Source of the DNA: JANNMJ01 sp031426455 | GTDB lineage: Bacteria > Bacteroidota > Bacteroidia > Cytophagales > Hymenobacteraceae | DNA: 64,000 bases | Reading direction: 5' to 3' | Assembly (NCBI GenBank): GCA_031426455.1 | Contig: JANPLI010000139.1 | Location: forward strand, 9,932 to 73,931 | In this document: piece by piece, positions 7,750 to 18,830 of the stretch | Numbering within the stretch: the stretch's first letter is position 1 | How the letters are laid out: the number at the start of each line of letters is the position of its first letter | The notes under the pieces: model-generated | The model's input: only the letters and a program-made list of their open reading frames with translations | Databases searched by the model: none | Told to the model about the DNA's origin: nothing | Made by a program: the position numbers and the translations under genes

Positions 7750-9150
7750 TCAAGCGTCAAATAATCCAACAATGGCTTCCTCTAGCTTCCCGACGGCGTG
7801 TACACGCAGGCCCCGTGCCCGACGCTCCGTTGCCGGACCACCTTGGGCTACGTACATCTCGCGGAAACCGAGCTTTTCGGCTTCGTTGAGGCGCAAATCC
7901 AGCCGACCGACTGCCCGAACCTCGCCACTCAGGCCTACTTCAGCGGCCAGGCAGGTAGAAGTCGGGATGGGTAGGTCGTTGAACGAGGATACGATAGCGG
8001 CGCATACGGCTAAATCGAGCGCGGGGTCATCAATTCGTAAGCCGCCAGCAATATTTAAAAAAACGTCCTGCGTACCCAACCGGAAACCGCCCCGTTTTTC
8101 CAGCACGGCCAGCAGCATCTGCAACCGCTTAGCGTCGAAGCCCGTGGCCGCCCGCTGTGGGGTGCCGTAGGTAGCCGTACTGACCAGCGCCTGCACTTCG
8201 ATCAGCAGCGGCCGGTTGCCTTCCAGCGTGGCGCCGATGGCCACGCCGCTGACCGGCTCGGTACGGTGCGAGAGCAGAATTTCCGACGGATTCGAAACCT
8301 GCCGCAGGCCCGCGCCGCGCATTTCGTAGATGCCCAGTTCGGCTGCCGGGCCGAAACGATTCTTGATCGCCCGCAGAATGCGGTACGAGCCGTGGCGGTC
8401 ACCTTCGAACTGCAATACGGTGTCCACCATATGCTCCAGCACCTTCGGGCCGGCAATCGCGCCTTCCTTGGTGATGTGGCCAATCAGAAAAACCGGCACG
8501 TTCGACTCTTTGGCGAACCGCAGCAACTCGGCCGTACACTCGCGCACCTGCCCCACGGAACCCGCCGCCGATTCAATGGCATCGGTGTAAAGCGTCTGAA
8601 TCGAATCCACGATCAGCACCGTGGGCTGGAGGTCCTCGATCTGCCGGAAAATGGCCTGCGTATTGGTTTCGGTCAGGATATAGCACTCTGCTGCCAAAGC
8701 GCCCAGGCGCTCGGCGCGCAGCCGGATCTGCTGCTCGCTTTCTTCGCCCGACACGTAAAGCACGCGCTGCCCGGCCAGCGAAGTAGCAATCTGAAGCATC
8801 AGGGTGCTTTTGCCGATGCCCGGCTCGCCGCCGATCAGCACCAGCGAGCCGGGCATCAGGCCCCCACCCAGTACGCGGTCCAGCTCATCGTCGCCGGTCA
8901 GGCTACGCGGCTGGTCGCTGACTTCGATGTCGCCCAACGCCACGGGGCGCGCCACGGCCGGGCGCCCGCCAGGGCTGCTGGCTGGTCGCCAGCCGGCCAC
9001 ACTACCCCCGGCGCCCGGCGCCCCGGTGGCGGGCTTAGTCACTTCCTCGACGTACGTATTCCACTCGCCGCACGAGGGGCAGCGCCCCAGCCACTTCGCC
9101 GACTGTGCGCCGCAATTCTGACAGAAAAAGGTCGTTCGGGCTTTTGCCAT
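7750..9150 (-). CDS. radA: DNA repair protein RadA
   Basis: RadA is a RecA-like ATPase that promotes branch migration of recombination intermediates. The 466-residue protein has an N-terminal zinc finger (CQNCG at about 10-14 and CPSCG further on), Walker A GGEPGIGKST, the RadA-specific KNRFG motif and a C-terminal Lon-like domain. Start ATG 9150 is chosen because the finger begins just after it; an upstream in-frame extension is not family-like. It lies 229 bp downstream of dnaK on the same strand, with a terminator hairpin between them. Confidence 0.95.
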   Translation of the reverse strand: MAKARTTFFCQNCGAQSAKWLGRCPSCGEWNTYVEEVTKPATGAPGAGGSVAGWRPASSPGGRPAVARPVALGDIEVSDQPRSLTGDDELDRVLGGGLMPGSLVLIGGEPGIGKSTLMLQIATSLAGQRVLYVSGEESEQQIRLRAERLGALAAECYILTETNTQAIFRQIEDLQPTVLIVDSIQTLYTDAIESAAGSVGQVRECTAELLRFAKESNVPVFLIGHITKEGAIAGPKVLEHMVDTVLQFEGDRHGSYRILRAIKNRFGPAAELGIYEMRGAGLRQVSNPSEILLSHRTEPVSGVAIGATLEGNRPLLIEVQALVSTATYGTPQRAATGFDAKRLQMLLAVLEKRGGFRLGTQDVFLNIAGGLRIDDPALDLAVCAAIVSSFNDLPIPTSTCLAAEVGLSGEVRAVGRLDLRLNEAEKLGFREMYVAQGGPATERRARGLRVHAVGKLEEAIVGLFDA

Positions 9151-9265
9151 AACGTGCTTGGTTGACCGCTGAAAGTTGCTGTATCCGCTGAAACCGCGGC
9201 TGTATTTAGGAAGCTGCGGACGGTTGAACCCACCACTTGCCGGACTGCCGCCGCCCTTACACAAA

Positions 9266-9300
9266 ACCGGCCCGCCGCGCATCACACGCAGCGGGCCGGT
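9266..9300 (-). terminator. Terminator after dnaK
   Basis: A 10-bp GC stem (ACCGGCCCGC with GCGGGCCGGT) with extra inner pairs is followed on the minus strand by TTTTGTGT. Confidence 0.75.
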
Positions 9301-9378
9301 CGAAGGGTTCCGCCAAATCAGGAGGAAGCGGTCAGTAGGGAGCCGGCAGACGCCGCGCCCTCAACCGACTTCGACAGT

Positions 9379-11316
<1,938 letters not shown>

Positions 11317-11826
11317 TGCGGGTATGAGGATAAATTGAGGGAGGATATGGCAGAAAGGAAGCAGCCCCGGCGAAGCGAAACCCGGTTCGTTTCTGCCGAT
11401 AAAGCCACTAACGCCCCCCGAACCACTCGGCCCGGCAGGCTGACGGCGCATATCAAGCCCGGTGCCACGCGGGTGCGGCTGTCAGAGTGGCAGAAATAGG
11501 GTGATTTCCGCCGGGCCGCTTACGGGGCGCCATTGAATCCTCCTTAGGTCGTGGCTTTGGCGCTGTTTTGCGGGGACTGTCCAGACGAAACAGGAGGCAA
11601 AATCAACCCCGCATCAGCCATCGGGGGCGATGGCGTCGGCTACCCGCTGACGTCGAAAACCAGTAGCCCACAAGCCGATGCTTTCGGCGCAGGACGGCTT
11701 GGGCGCCGCCGGGGCAGGCAGGCAGACGGCTCTGCGGATGTCGGTTTTAAAAAACCCCTAGCCGGCAACCGTGGTTTGTCGCCCTACCTTCCCCGCTTAA
11801 TTGAATTTATTGGCTGCTCCTTGCCC
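11317..11826. other. 510-bp divergent spacer between dnaK and the response regulator gene
   Basis: No convincing gene is seen in this stretch. It must hold the promoters for dnaK (minus) and for the regulator/efflux operon (plus). The only structured signals noted are the two TGGCAGAAA words; one of them is preceded directly by TGTCAGAG, giving a near-direct repeat TGTCAGA/TGGCAGA at 11480-11494. Confidence 0.6.
11480..11494. promoter_or_regulatory. Candidate heat-shock-type operator or promoter motif
   Basis: TGTCAGAG followed by TGGCAGA forms a 7-bp near-direct repeat about 165 bp upstream of dnaK. The second half recurs at 11348-11354, 32 bp from the start codon. The role is an inference from repetition and position only. 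Confidence 0.25.
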
Positions 11827-12501
11827 GTGAAAGTATTGCTGGTAGAAGACGAACCCGCGCTGGCATCCTTCATTCGCAAGGGGTTTCAGAACGAAGGCTA
11901 CGATATCGAGGTCGCCTACGATGGTCGGGTGGGGCAGTCGCTGCTGCGGCAGAACACTTACGGCCTGGTGATTCTGGACATCAACCTCCCATACGTCAAC
12001 GGCATTGCGCTGTGCCGCGAAGTACGGGCCACGATGCCCGGCGTACCGGTGCTGCTGCTGACGGCCCTCGACAGCCTCGACGACAAGGTGCTGGGCTTTG
12101 AAGCCGGCGCCGACGACTACCTGGTGAAGCCGTTTGAATTCAGGGAGTTACTGATGCGGGCCCGCGCCCTGACCCGCCGACAGGCGGAAGCCGGCACTAA
12201 TCAGCTCTTACGGATCGCCGACCTGGAGCTCGACCTGACGGCCAAAGTCGTGATGCGGGGCGGGCAGCGGATCGACCTGACCACCCGCGAGTACAGCCTA
12301 CTGGAGTATCTGCTGGTGAATCGGGGCCGGGTCATTTCCCGGGTTGACATCGCCGAGAAAGTCTGGAGTCTGAATTTCGACACCAATACCAACGTCATCG
12401 ACGTTTACGTGAGCTACCTGCGCAAGAAGCTCGACAAAGGGCACGACGTGAAGCTGATTCACACGGTGGTCGGGATGGGCTACGTATTGCGGGAAGGCTA
12501 A
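11827..12501 (+). CDS. OmpR-family response regulator
   Basis: The protein has a receiver domain (KVLLVEDEPALASF, phospho-acceptor Asp51 in LVILDINLPYVNG, conserved VKPF) and a C-terminal winged-helix DNA-binding domain (TTREYSLLEYLLVNRGRVIS, NVIDVYVSYLRKKLD). The chosen start is a GTG at 11827 giving 224 residues; a TTG six bases upstream is an alternative. The longer in-frame reading from 11551 has no homology-like content. The gene is followed 20 bp later by its partner kinase and then by an RND pump, so it most likely controls pump expression. Confidence 0.92.
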   Translation: MKVLLVEDEPALASFIRKGFQNEGYDIEVAYDGRVGQSLLRQNTYGLVILDINLPYVNGIALCREVRATMPGVPVLLLTALDSLDDKVLGFEAGADDYLVKPFEFRELLMRARALTRRQAEAGTNQLLRIADLELDLTAKVVMRGGQRIDLTTREYSLLEYLLVNRGRVISRVDIAEKVWSLNFDTNTNVIDVYVSYLRKKLDKGHDVKLIHTVVGMGYVLREG

Positions 12502-12521
12502 GCGCCGCCATCGGCTCTCCT

Positions 12522-13886
12522 ATGCTGATACGCAACAAACTGATTCTGCGCTTTACCCTGCTGGTGGTCGTTATTCAGCTGGTGCTTTCCTCGTTCATCT
12601 ACTGGTTTTCGACCGTTTCCCGCCAGCGCCGCTTCCACGACCGGCTGGTCGGAGAGGCGTCGCTGGCGGGCCGGATGCTGGTGCGCGACCATCACCTCGA
12701 CCGCGCTTACCTCCGGGCCTTCCGGCCGCGCCAGGTGCCCAGCCTGGAAGGCGAGCAGGTCAGTGTGTTCGATCCGGACGGGCAGTTGATCTACACCAAC
12801 GCCGAACGCAGCAGCCGGCGGCTTTACCGACTTTATCTGAAGCAGGTAGCGCCGGAACGCCCCGTCGCGTTTAACGATGGCCCGCGCGAAACCGTGGGGG
12901 TGAGCTACACCTACGAGGGCCGGGCGTACGCCGTCTTCGCGGGCGGCATCGACGACTATGGTTCTTATCAGATGATGCGCCTGCGGCGGATCCTGCTCGT
13001 CAGCGGGGTGGGCGCGCTGGCGCTGATCGTGCTGGCGGCCTGGTATTTCGCCGATGAAGCCCTGCGGCCCATCGCGCGGGTGGTGAGCCAGGTGAAGCGG
13101 ATTACGGCCTCGAAGCTGACGTTGCGCGTCGATGAGGGCAACGGGACCGACGAGATCGCGCAGTTGGCCATCACCTTCAACCGGATGCTCGACGGGCTGG
13201 AGCGGGCGTTCGACTCGCAGAAGAGCTTCGTATCGCACGCGTCCCACGAGCTACGCACCCCGCTCACTACCTTGTTGGGTACGCTGGAAACGGCAACCGC
13301 TTACGACCAGAGCCTGCCCGAAGCGCGGCAGAGTATGGACGTGGCCATCGCGGAAATCCGCAAGCTGATCGCCCTTACCAATGACCTGCTGGTGCTGGCG
13401 CGCGCCGACGAGGCGGGCTTTCGGCCCGAGCCGGTGCGCCTCGACGAGTGCCTGCACGAGGCCCTGGACCAGTGCCGAAGCCGCTACCCGGCGCAACCGG
13501 TTCGGTTCAGCTTCGGCAACCTGCCGGCCGACCACGACGCGCCCTTTACCGTGCGGGGAAGCGCCCAGTTGCTCACGACCTTACTCCTGAATCTGCTCGA
13601 CAACGCCTGCAAGTATTCCGGTCACCCGGTGACCGTCGGGCTGAGTTACGAAGGCGCCCATTGGCTGCGCCTGAGCGTAACCGACCAGGGACCGGGCATT
13701 CCCGCCCACGAACTCCCGCGCCTCTTCGAGCCGCTCTACCGGGGCGAAAACGGCCGGCAGCAGCCCGGCCACGGCATCGGCCTCGCGGTGGTGTCTAAGG
13801 TCGCCCGCCTGCACGGGGGCCAGGTAGAACTTCGGGCGGCCCCCGGCGGCGGTACGGAAGCCGTGCTGACGCTGCCGGCCCTGTAA
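12522..13886 (+). CDS. Sensor histidine kinase with HAMP domain
   Basis: The 454-residue inner-membrane kinase has two membrane helices (about 9-30 and 156-176) flanking a small periplasmic sensor, then a HAMP linker. The phospho-acceptor region is SHASHELRTPLTTLLG (His242), and the ATP-binding domain shows NLLDNACKYS, DQGPGIP and GHGIGLAVV. It pairs with the upstream regulator. The signal is unknown; by analogy with other kinases next to RND pumps it may respond to metals, biocides or envelope stress. Confidence 0.93.
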   Translation: MLIRNKLILRFTLLVVVIQLVLSSFIYWFSTVSRQRRFHDRLVGEASLAGRMLVRDHHLDRAYLRAFRPRQVPSLEGEQVSVFDPDGQLIYTNAERSSRRLYRLYLKQVAPERPVAFNDGPRETVGVSYTYEGRAYAVFAGGIDDYGSYQMMRLRRILLVSGVGALALIVLAAWYFADEALRPIARVVSQVKRITASKLTLRVDEGNGTDEIAQLAITFNRMLDGLERAFDSQKSFVSHASHELRTPLTTLLGTLETATAYDQSLPEARQSMDVAIAEIRKLIALTNDLLVLARADEAGFRPEPVRLDECLHEALDQCRSRYPAQPVRFSFGNLPADHDAPFTVRGSAQLLTTLLLNLLDNACKYSGHPVTVGLSYEGAHWLRLSVTDQGPGIPAHELPRLFEPLYRGENGRQQPGHGIGLAVVSKVARLHGGQVELRAAPGGGTEAVLTLPAL

Positions 13887-14016
13887 AGGCCCCGGCCGGG
13901 TACCTGCACGGTGCCCAACGCCGCTCACCGCGAAGCGGGTTAATGTTTTCTAATCCGATCCTTAAGCCGTTTTAATACGAGCGGGGGTGCTTTGTGCGAA
14001 ATCTCCGACCAAAGTC

Positions 14017-14250
14017 GTGAAGCACAAGCACCGCTATCATCTACTTCTGCTGCTGCTGCTGGGTACGCTGCTGCTGTCGCTGGGGCTGAACGGCTACCTG
14101 CTGGTGGCCGAACCGGCGGCGTGGGCCAGTCCGCCCCCCTTCGTGCCCACCGACCGCCGCACCCTGTACGCGGAGCTGGACCAAGCCCGGCAGGAGCTGA
14201 AAGCCTGCCAACAGGGCCTGGCGATGCGTGACAACGCTTCAACTCCCTGA
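14017..14250 (+). CDS. Small single-pass membrane protein in the RND operon
   Basis: I do not recognise a family. The 77-residue reading from GTG 14017 has a basic N-terminus (KHKHRYH), a very leucine-rich membrane helix (LLLLLLLGTLLLSLGLNGYLLV) and a short periplasmic tail with a possible coiled coil (LYAELDQARQELKACQQGL). A GTG at 13987 would add ten residues. It sits between the kinase and the adaptor gene and could be an accessory subunit of the pump or kinase. Existence as a real gene is likely but unproven. Confidence 0.5.
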   Translation: MKHKHRYHLLLLLLLGTLLLSLGLNGYLLVAEPAAWASPPPFVPTDRRTLYAELDQARQELKACQQGLAMRDNASTP

Positions 14251-14320
14251 AAACCAGCACCCGTTACTACCCTTCTGCATCGCCATTATCTGCCCCCACC
14301 GGCCCCTCCCCCACTTTTCT

Positions 14321-15502
14321 ATGCACTACCTGCCCCGCCGATCTGCCCTTCGCGCCTCTAGCCCCCGTTTTCGGCTGCTCTACTGGCTGCTGCCGCTGCT
14401 GATGGGCTGGCAATCCGGCTGTACGCCCGACACCCGCGCCAATACCGACGCGCAACCGCGTACGCTACCGGAAGTGCCCGTCACGACTCTGCGGGCGCGC
14501 GACACTGTGATGCGCCACGAGTACGTGGCCGATATCCAGGCTGTACGCAACGTCGAGATCCGCGCGCGGGTGGAGGGCTACCTCAAGCAAATCTTCGTCG
14601 ATGAGGGCCAAACCGTACGGAAAGACCAGCCCCTGTTTCAGATCGACGATGCCCCCTACCGCACCCAACTGGCGCGCGCCCGGGCCGAGCGGCACAACGC
14701 CGAAGCGCAGACGCGCGTCGCGCGGCTGGAACTGACGCGGGTACGACTGCTGGTGGAAAAAAACATCATCGTGCAGACGGAGATGGAAGTGGCCCAGGCC
14801 AAACTGGCCGCCGCGCAGGCCAACGTCGAGCAGGCCCGCGCCGCCGAAACCGTGGCCGAACAGCACCTGACTTATACGCTGGTCCGGGCGCCTTTCGACG
14901 GTATCGTGGACCGTATTCCGCTCAAAATGGGTAGCCTGATCGCCGAAGGCACCCTGCTGACCATTACCTCCGACCTGAGCGCGATTTACGCCTACTTCAG
15001 CGTGTCGGAAGCCGAGTACCTGGAGTATCGAAAAGCCCGACTCCAGGACTCGGCCCGGGCGGCGAACCAGGCGCACCTGGTGCTGGCCAATGGCACGGAA
15101 TACCCGCTGTCGGGCCGAATCGAGACTGTCGGGGGGGAATTTGAATCGACTACCGGCTCCATCTCCTTTCGGTCGCGCTTTGCGAACCCCAACCGCCTGC
15201 TCAAACACGGCGCCACGGGTAAGGTGCGCATCACCAACACCGAACACGCGGCCGTGCTGGTGCCGCAGAAAGCCGCATTTGATATTCAGGACAAAACGTA
15301 CGTGTACGTCCTCGACGAACGCAATCGGGTAAAGATGCGCGCTTTCAAGCCCGAAGCCCGGCTGGGGCGCTACTATCTGGTCGGGGAAGGCCTGAAGCCC
15401 GGCGACCGGGTGGTGGTGGAAGGGGTGCAAAGTCTGCGCGACGGCGCCCAGGTAACCCCGCGCGTGGTGGCAATGAGCCAACTGCTCAACGAAGCGCAGT
15501 AA
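14321..15502 (+). CDS. RND efflux periplasmic adaptor (membrane fusion) lipoprotein
   Basis: The 393-residue AcrA-type adaptor bridges the inner-membrane RND pump and the outer-membrane channel. A signal peptide ends in a lipobox-like GWQSGC, so it is probably lipid-anchored. The barrel/lipoyl halves (RARVEGYLKQIFVDEGQTVRK and TYTLVRAPFDGIVDRIPLKMG) flank an alpha hairpin (about 105-165). The ATG at 14321 is chosen because it gives a clean signal peptide; an in-frame ATG at 14228 would overlap the preceding small gene. The next gene, 136 bp on, is the RND pump. Confidence 0.93.
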   Translation: MHYLPRRSALRASSPRFRLLYWLLPLLMGWQSGCTPDTRANTDAQPRTLPEVPVTTLRARDTVMRHEYVADIQAVRNVEIRARVEGYLKQIFVDEGQTVRKDQPLFQIDDAPYRTQLARARAERHNAEAQTRVARLELTRVRLLVEKNIIVQTEMEVAQAKLAAAQANVEQARAAETVAEQHLTYTLVRAPFDGIVDRIPLKMGSLIAEGTLLTITSDLSAIYAYFSVSEAEYLEYRKARLQDSARAANQAHLVLANGTEYPLSGRIETVGGEFESTTGSISFRSRFANPNRLLKHGATGKVRITNTEHAAVLVPQKAAFDIQDKTYVYVLDERNRVKMRAFKPEARLGRYYLVGEGLKPGDRVVVEGVQSLRDGAQVTPRVVAMSQLLNEAQ

Positions 15503-15638
15503 GCAGGCAGCCGCCCAACTTCTGGCGGCCCCCACCTGCCTCGATCCAGGGCCGGGCCAGATAACTGACGACGATTAAACCGCCGGTAGCGGGTCGGGGG
15601 GACTCCCCGATCAGCGGCCTGCCAATCCGTATTTTCTG

Positions 15639-18600
15639 ATGTTCAACGTATTCATACGCCGCCCGACGCTCTCGCTGGTCATCTCGCTGATGATTACGCT
15701 GTTGGGCGTACTGGCCCTCTTTGCGCTACCGGTCACGCAGTTTCCCGACATCGTGCCGCCGTCGGTCGTCGTGACGGCCAAATACACCGGCGCCAACGCC
15801 GAGGTCTGCACCAAGGCCGTGGCCGTGCCGCTCGAACGCGCCATCAATGGGGTTCCGGGGATGACGTATATGACGTCGATTTCCTCGAACAACGGGCTCA
15901 CGCTCGTCAACGTCTATTTCGAGGTCGGGACTGACCCCGACGTGGCCGCCGTGAACGTGCAGAACCGGGTGCTGACGGTACTCGACGAAATGCCCGAGGA
16001 AGTGATCCGGGCCGGCGTGACGACCGAAAAGGAAGTCAATTCGATGCTGCTCTACCTCAACCTGACGACGGACGACGAGTCGGCGGGCGAGAAGTTCATT
16101 TACAACTTCGCCGACATCAACGTCTTGCAGGAGCTCAAGCGCATCAACGGCGTGGGCTTCGCCGAGATTATGGGGCAGCGCGAGTACGCTATGCGGGTTT
16201 GGCTCAAGCCCGACCGGCTGGTGGCTTACAACGTGAACGCCGACGAAGTGGTGAACGCCATCCGGGCCCAGAACGTGGAGGCCGCCCCCGGCAAGTCGGG
16301 CGAGTCGTCGGGGCGGTCGGCGCAAGCCCTGCAATACGTGCTGCGCTACACGGGCAAGTACTTCGAGCCAAAGCAGTACGAAGACATCGTGGTCCGGGCC
16401 GAGCCGGACGGGGCCGTGCTGCGGCTGAAGGATGTAGCCGACATTGAGTTTGGCACCTTCTCGTACGGAATGGCGTCGAAAACCGACGGCAAGCCGTCGG
16501 CGTCGATCCTGCTCAAGCAGCGTCCCGGCTCGAACGCTTCGGAAGTGATCGCGGCCGTCAAAACCCGAATGGCGGAGCTGCAGGCCACGCAGTTTCCGCC
16601 CGGGATGAAGTACAGCATTGCCTACGACGTATCGCGGTTCCTCGATGCGTCGATTCACGAAGTCGTCAAGACGCTGGTAGAAGCGTTTCTGCTGGTGTTT
16701 CTGGTGGTGTACCTCTTTTTGCAGGACTGGCGCTCGACGCTCATTCCGGCGCTGGCGGTGCCGGTCGCCCTCATCGGGACGCTGGCGTGTATGCAGGCGC
16801 TGGGCTTCTCCATCAACCTGCTTACGCTCTTCGCGCTGGTGCTCGCGATCGGAATCGTCGTCGATAACGCCATCGTGGTGGTCGAGGCGGTGCACACCAA
16901 GATGCACGACGCGCATCTGAGCGCCCGCGACGCCACCTTCGCCACGATGGACGAGATTACGGGCGCCGTCATTGCTATCACCCTCGTGATGAGCGCGGTG
17001 TTTATCCCGGTCGCGTTTCTGAGCGGGCCGGTGGGCGTGTTCTACCGCCAGTTTTCGCTGACGCTGGCGTCGGCAATCGTCATTTCCGGTATCAATGCGC
17101 TCACGCTCACGCCCGCCCTGTGCGCGCTGCTGCTCAAGCCCCCCACGACGGGCGCGACCGCGCGGGTAGGCTGGGCCGGGCGGTTTTTCGCGGGCTTCAA
17201 CCGCTGGTATGATGGGCTGAGCGCGGGCTACCAGCGCCTGCTGCGCGCCGTCGCGGGCCGCCGCGTGGTGACGCTCGGCGCGCTCGTGCTCTTTCTGCTG
17301 GCCGCGGTCGGGACGCAACGCGTGTTGCCGGGCGGCTTCATCCCGACGGAAGATCAGGGGATGATTTACGTGAACGTAACCGCCCCGCCGGGCGCCACCG
17401 TCGAGCGCACCGAACGGGTGCTGCAACAGGTGCAAGCGTTGGCCAAGCGCGAAAAAGGCGTGGAGTCGGTTTCGACGCTGGCGGGCTATTCGCTGATTTC
17501 GGAAGTGGCCGGCGCGAGCTACGGAATGGCGATGATCAACCTCAAGCCCTGGGACCAGCGCGCCGAAACCACCGACCAGCTCATCGCGCGCCTGCAGGCT
17601 GCTTCCCGCACTATCACTGACGCGCAGGTGCAGTTTCTGGCGCCGCCCACCGTGCCGGGCTTCGGCAACGCGTCCGGGGTGGAGCTGCGGCTGCTCGACC
17701 GCAGCGGCACCGCCGATCTGAAGCGAATGCAGCAGGTGACGCAGGGCTTCGTGGCCGACCTCAACCAGCAACCCGCCCTCGCCAACGCCTTTACCGGCTT
17801 CGACCCCACGTTTCCGCAGTACCTGCTGCACGTCGATGCCGATATGGCCGCCAAGAAAGGCGTGAGTGTGCATCAGGCGATGGAAACGCTGCAAACCCTG
17901 ATCGGCTCGTACTACGCCTCGAACTTCATCCGCTTCGGGCAGATGTACAAAGTGATGGTGCAGGCGGCGCCCGAATACCGCCAGAAACCGGAAGATCTGC
18001 TCAAGCTCTTCGTGAAGAATTCGCGCGGCGAGCAGGTGCCGTTCGGCACCTTCATCCGCCTCGAACGGGTGCTGGGCCCCGAGCAGCTCACGCGCTACAA
18101 CCTCTACACAGCGGCGATGATCAACGCCGACCCGGCCCCCGGTTACTCATCCGGCGACGCCATCAAGGCCATCGAGACGGTGGCGGCCAAGCTCCCCAAC
18201 GGCTACCGCATCGAATGGAGCGGGATGACGCGCGAGCAGATTCTGAGCGGCAACCAGGCCCTTTACATCTTCGCGCTTTGCCTGCTGTTCGTGTACCTGC
18301 TGCTGGCGGCGCAGTACGAAAGCTTCCGCCTGCCGCTGCCGGTGCTGCTGGCTTTGCCGGCGGGGATTTTCGGGGCGTTCTTTTCCCTGAAAATCTTCGG
18401 TCTCGAAAACAACATCTACGCCCAGGTTTCGCTGGTGATGCTGATCGGGCTGCTGGGCAAAAACGCGATTCTGATCATCGAATTCGCCTTGCAGCGCCGC
18501 CAGCAGGGCGCCAACATCCTCGACTCGGCCATTGAAGGCGCCGTGGCCCGCCTGCGGCCGATCCTGATGACGTCGTTCGCCTTCGTAGCGGGGCTGATTC

Positions 18601-18830
18601 CGTTGGTGATAGCCACCGGGGCGGGCGCGCTCGGCAACCGCAGCATCGGCACGGCGGCGGCTGGCGGGATGCTGATCGGCACCGTGTTCGGGGTGCTGGT
18701 CATTCCAGGGCTGTACGTTCTGTTCAGCCCGCGCCACCTGCACGACGATAAGGTGAAAGCGCCGGAAGAAGCTGCCGGACACCCGGCGCTCACGCCCGTC
18801 GCGGCCACACACGGAGTTGAAATTTTATGA
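15639..18830 (+). CDS. RND multidrug efflux transporter (AcrB/HAE1 family)
   Basis: The 1063-residue proton-driven inner-membrane pump exports hydrophobic compounds through a trimeric complex with the adaptor and channel. It starts MFNVFIRRPTLSLVISLMIT and shows 12 membrane segments with the duplicated RND layout. The TM4 proton-relay region reads AIGIVVDNAIVVVEAV, and GFIPTEDQGMIYVNV opens the second periplasmic half. Length and motifs fit the hydrophobe/amphiphile class and not metal RND pumps. The stop TGA overlaps the ATG of the outer-membrane gene (ATGA at 18827-18830), indicating coupled translation. Confidence 0.96.
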   Translation: MFNVFIRRPTLSLVISLMITLLGVLALFALPVTQFPDIVPPSVVVTAKYTGANAEVCTKAVAVPLERAINGVPGMTYMTSISSNNGLTLVNVYFEVGTDPDVAAVNVQNRVLTVLDEMPEEVIRAGVTTEKEVNSMLLYLNLTTDDESAGEKFIYNFADINVLQELKRINGVGFAEIMGQREYAMRVWLKPDRLVAYNVNADEVVNAIRAQNVEAAPGKSGESSGRSAQALQYVLRYTGKYFEPKQYEDIVVRAEPDGAVLRLKDVADIEFGTFSYGMASKTDGKPSASILLKQRPGSNASEVIAAVKTRMAELQATQFPPGMKYSIAYDVSRFLDASIHEVVKTLVEAFLLVFLVVYLFLQDWRSTLIPALAVPVALIGTLACMQALGFSINLLTLFALVLAIGIVVDNAIVVVEAVHTKMHDAHLSARDATFATMDEITGAVIAITLVMSAVFIPVAFLSGPVGVFYRQFSLTLASAIVISGINALTLTPALCALLLKPPTTGATARVGWAGRFFAGFNRWYDGLSAGYQRLLRAVAGRRVVTLGALVLFLLAAVGTQRVLPGGFIPTEDQGMIYVNVTAPPGATVERTERVLQQVQALAKREKGVESVSTLAGYSLISEVAGASYGMAMINLKPWDQRAETTDQLIARLQAASRTITDAQVQFLAPPTVPGFGNASGVELRLLDRSGTADLKRMQQVTQGFVADLNQQPALANAFTGFDPTFPQYLLHVDADMAAKKGVSVHQAMETLQTLIGSYYASNFIRFGQMYKVMVQAAPEYRQKPEDLLKLFVKNSRGEQVPFGTFIRLERVLGPEQLTRYNLYTAAMINADPAPGYSSGDAIKAIETVAAKLPNGYRIEWSGMTREQILSGNQALYIFALCLLFVYLLLAAQYESFRLPLPVLLALPAGIFGAFFSLKIFGLENNIYAQVSLVMLIGLLGKNAILIIEFALQRRQQGANILDSAIEGAVARLRPILMTSFAFVAGLIPLVIATGAGALGNRSIGTAAAGGMLIGTVFGVLVIPGLYVLFSPRHLHDDKVKAPEEAAGHPALTPVAATHGVEIL

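Noticed and set aside
11551..11826. N-terminal extension of the OmpR-type regulator
   Set aside because: Receiver domains start at or just before KVLLVEDE; the 92 upstream codons have no recognisable content.
15726..17894. A 722-codon open frame on the minus strand
   Set aside because: It is antisense to the RND pump gene, which has strong family motifs. The open frame reflects high GC content and its product is arginine/histidine-rich without homology-like content.
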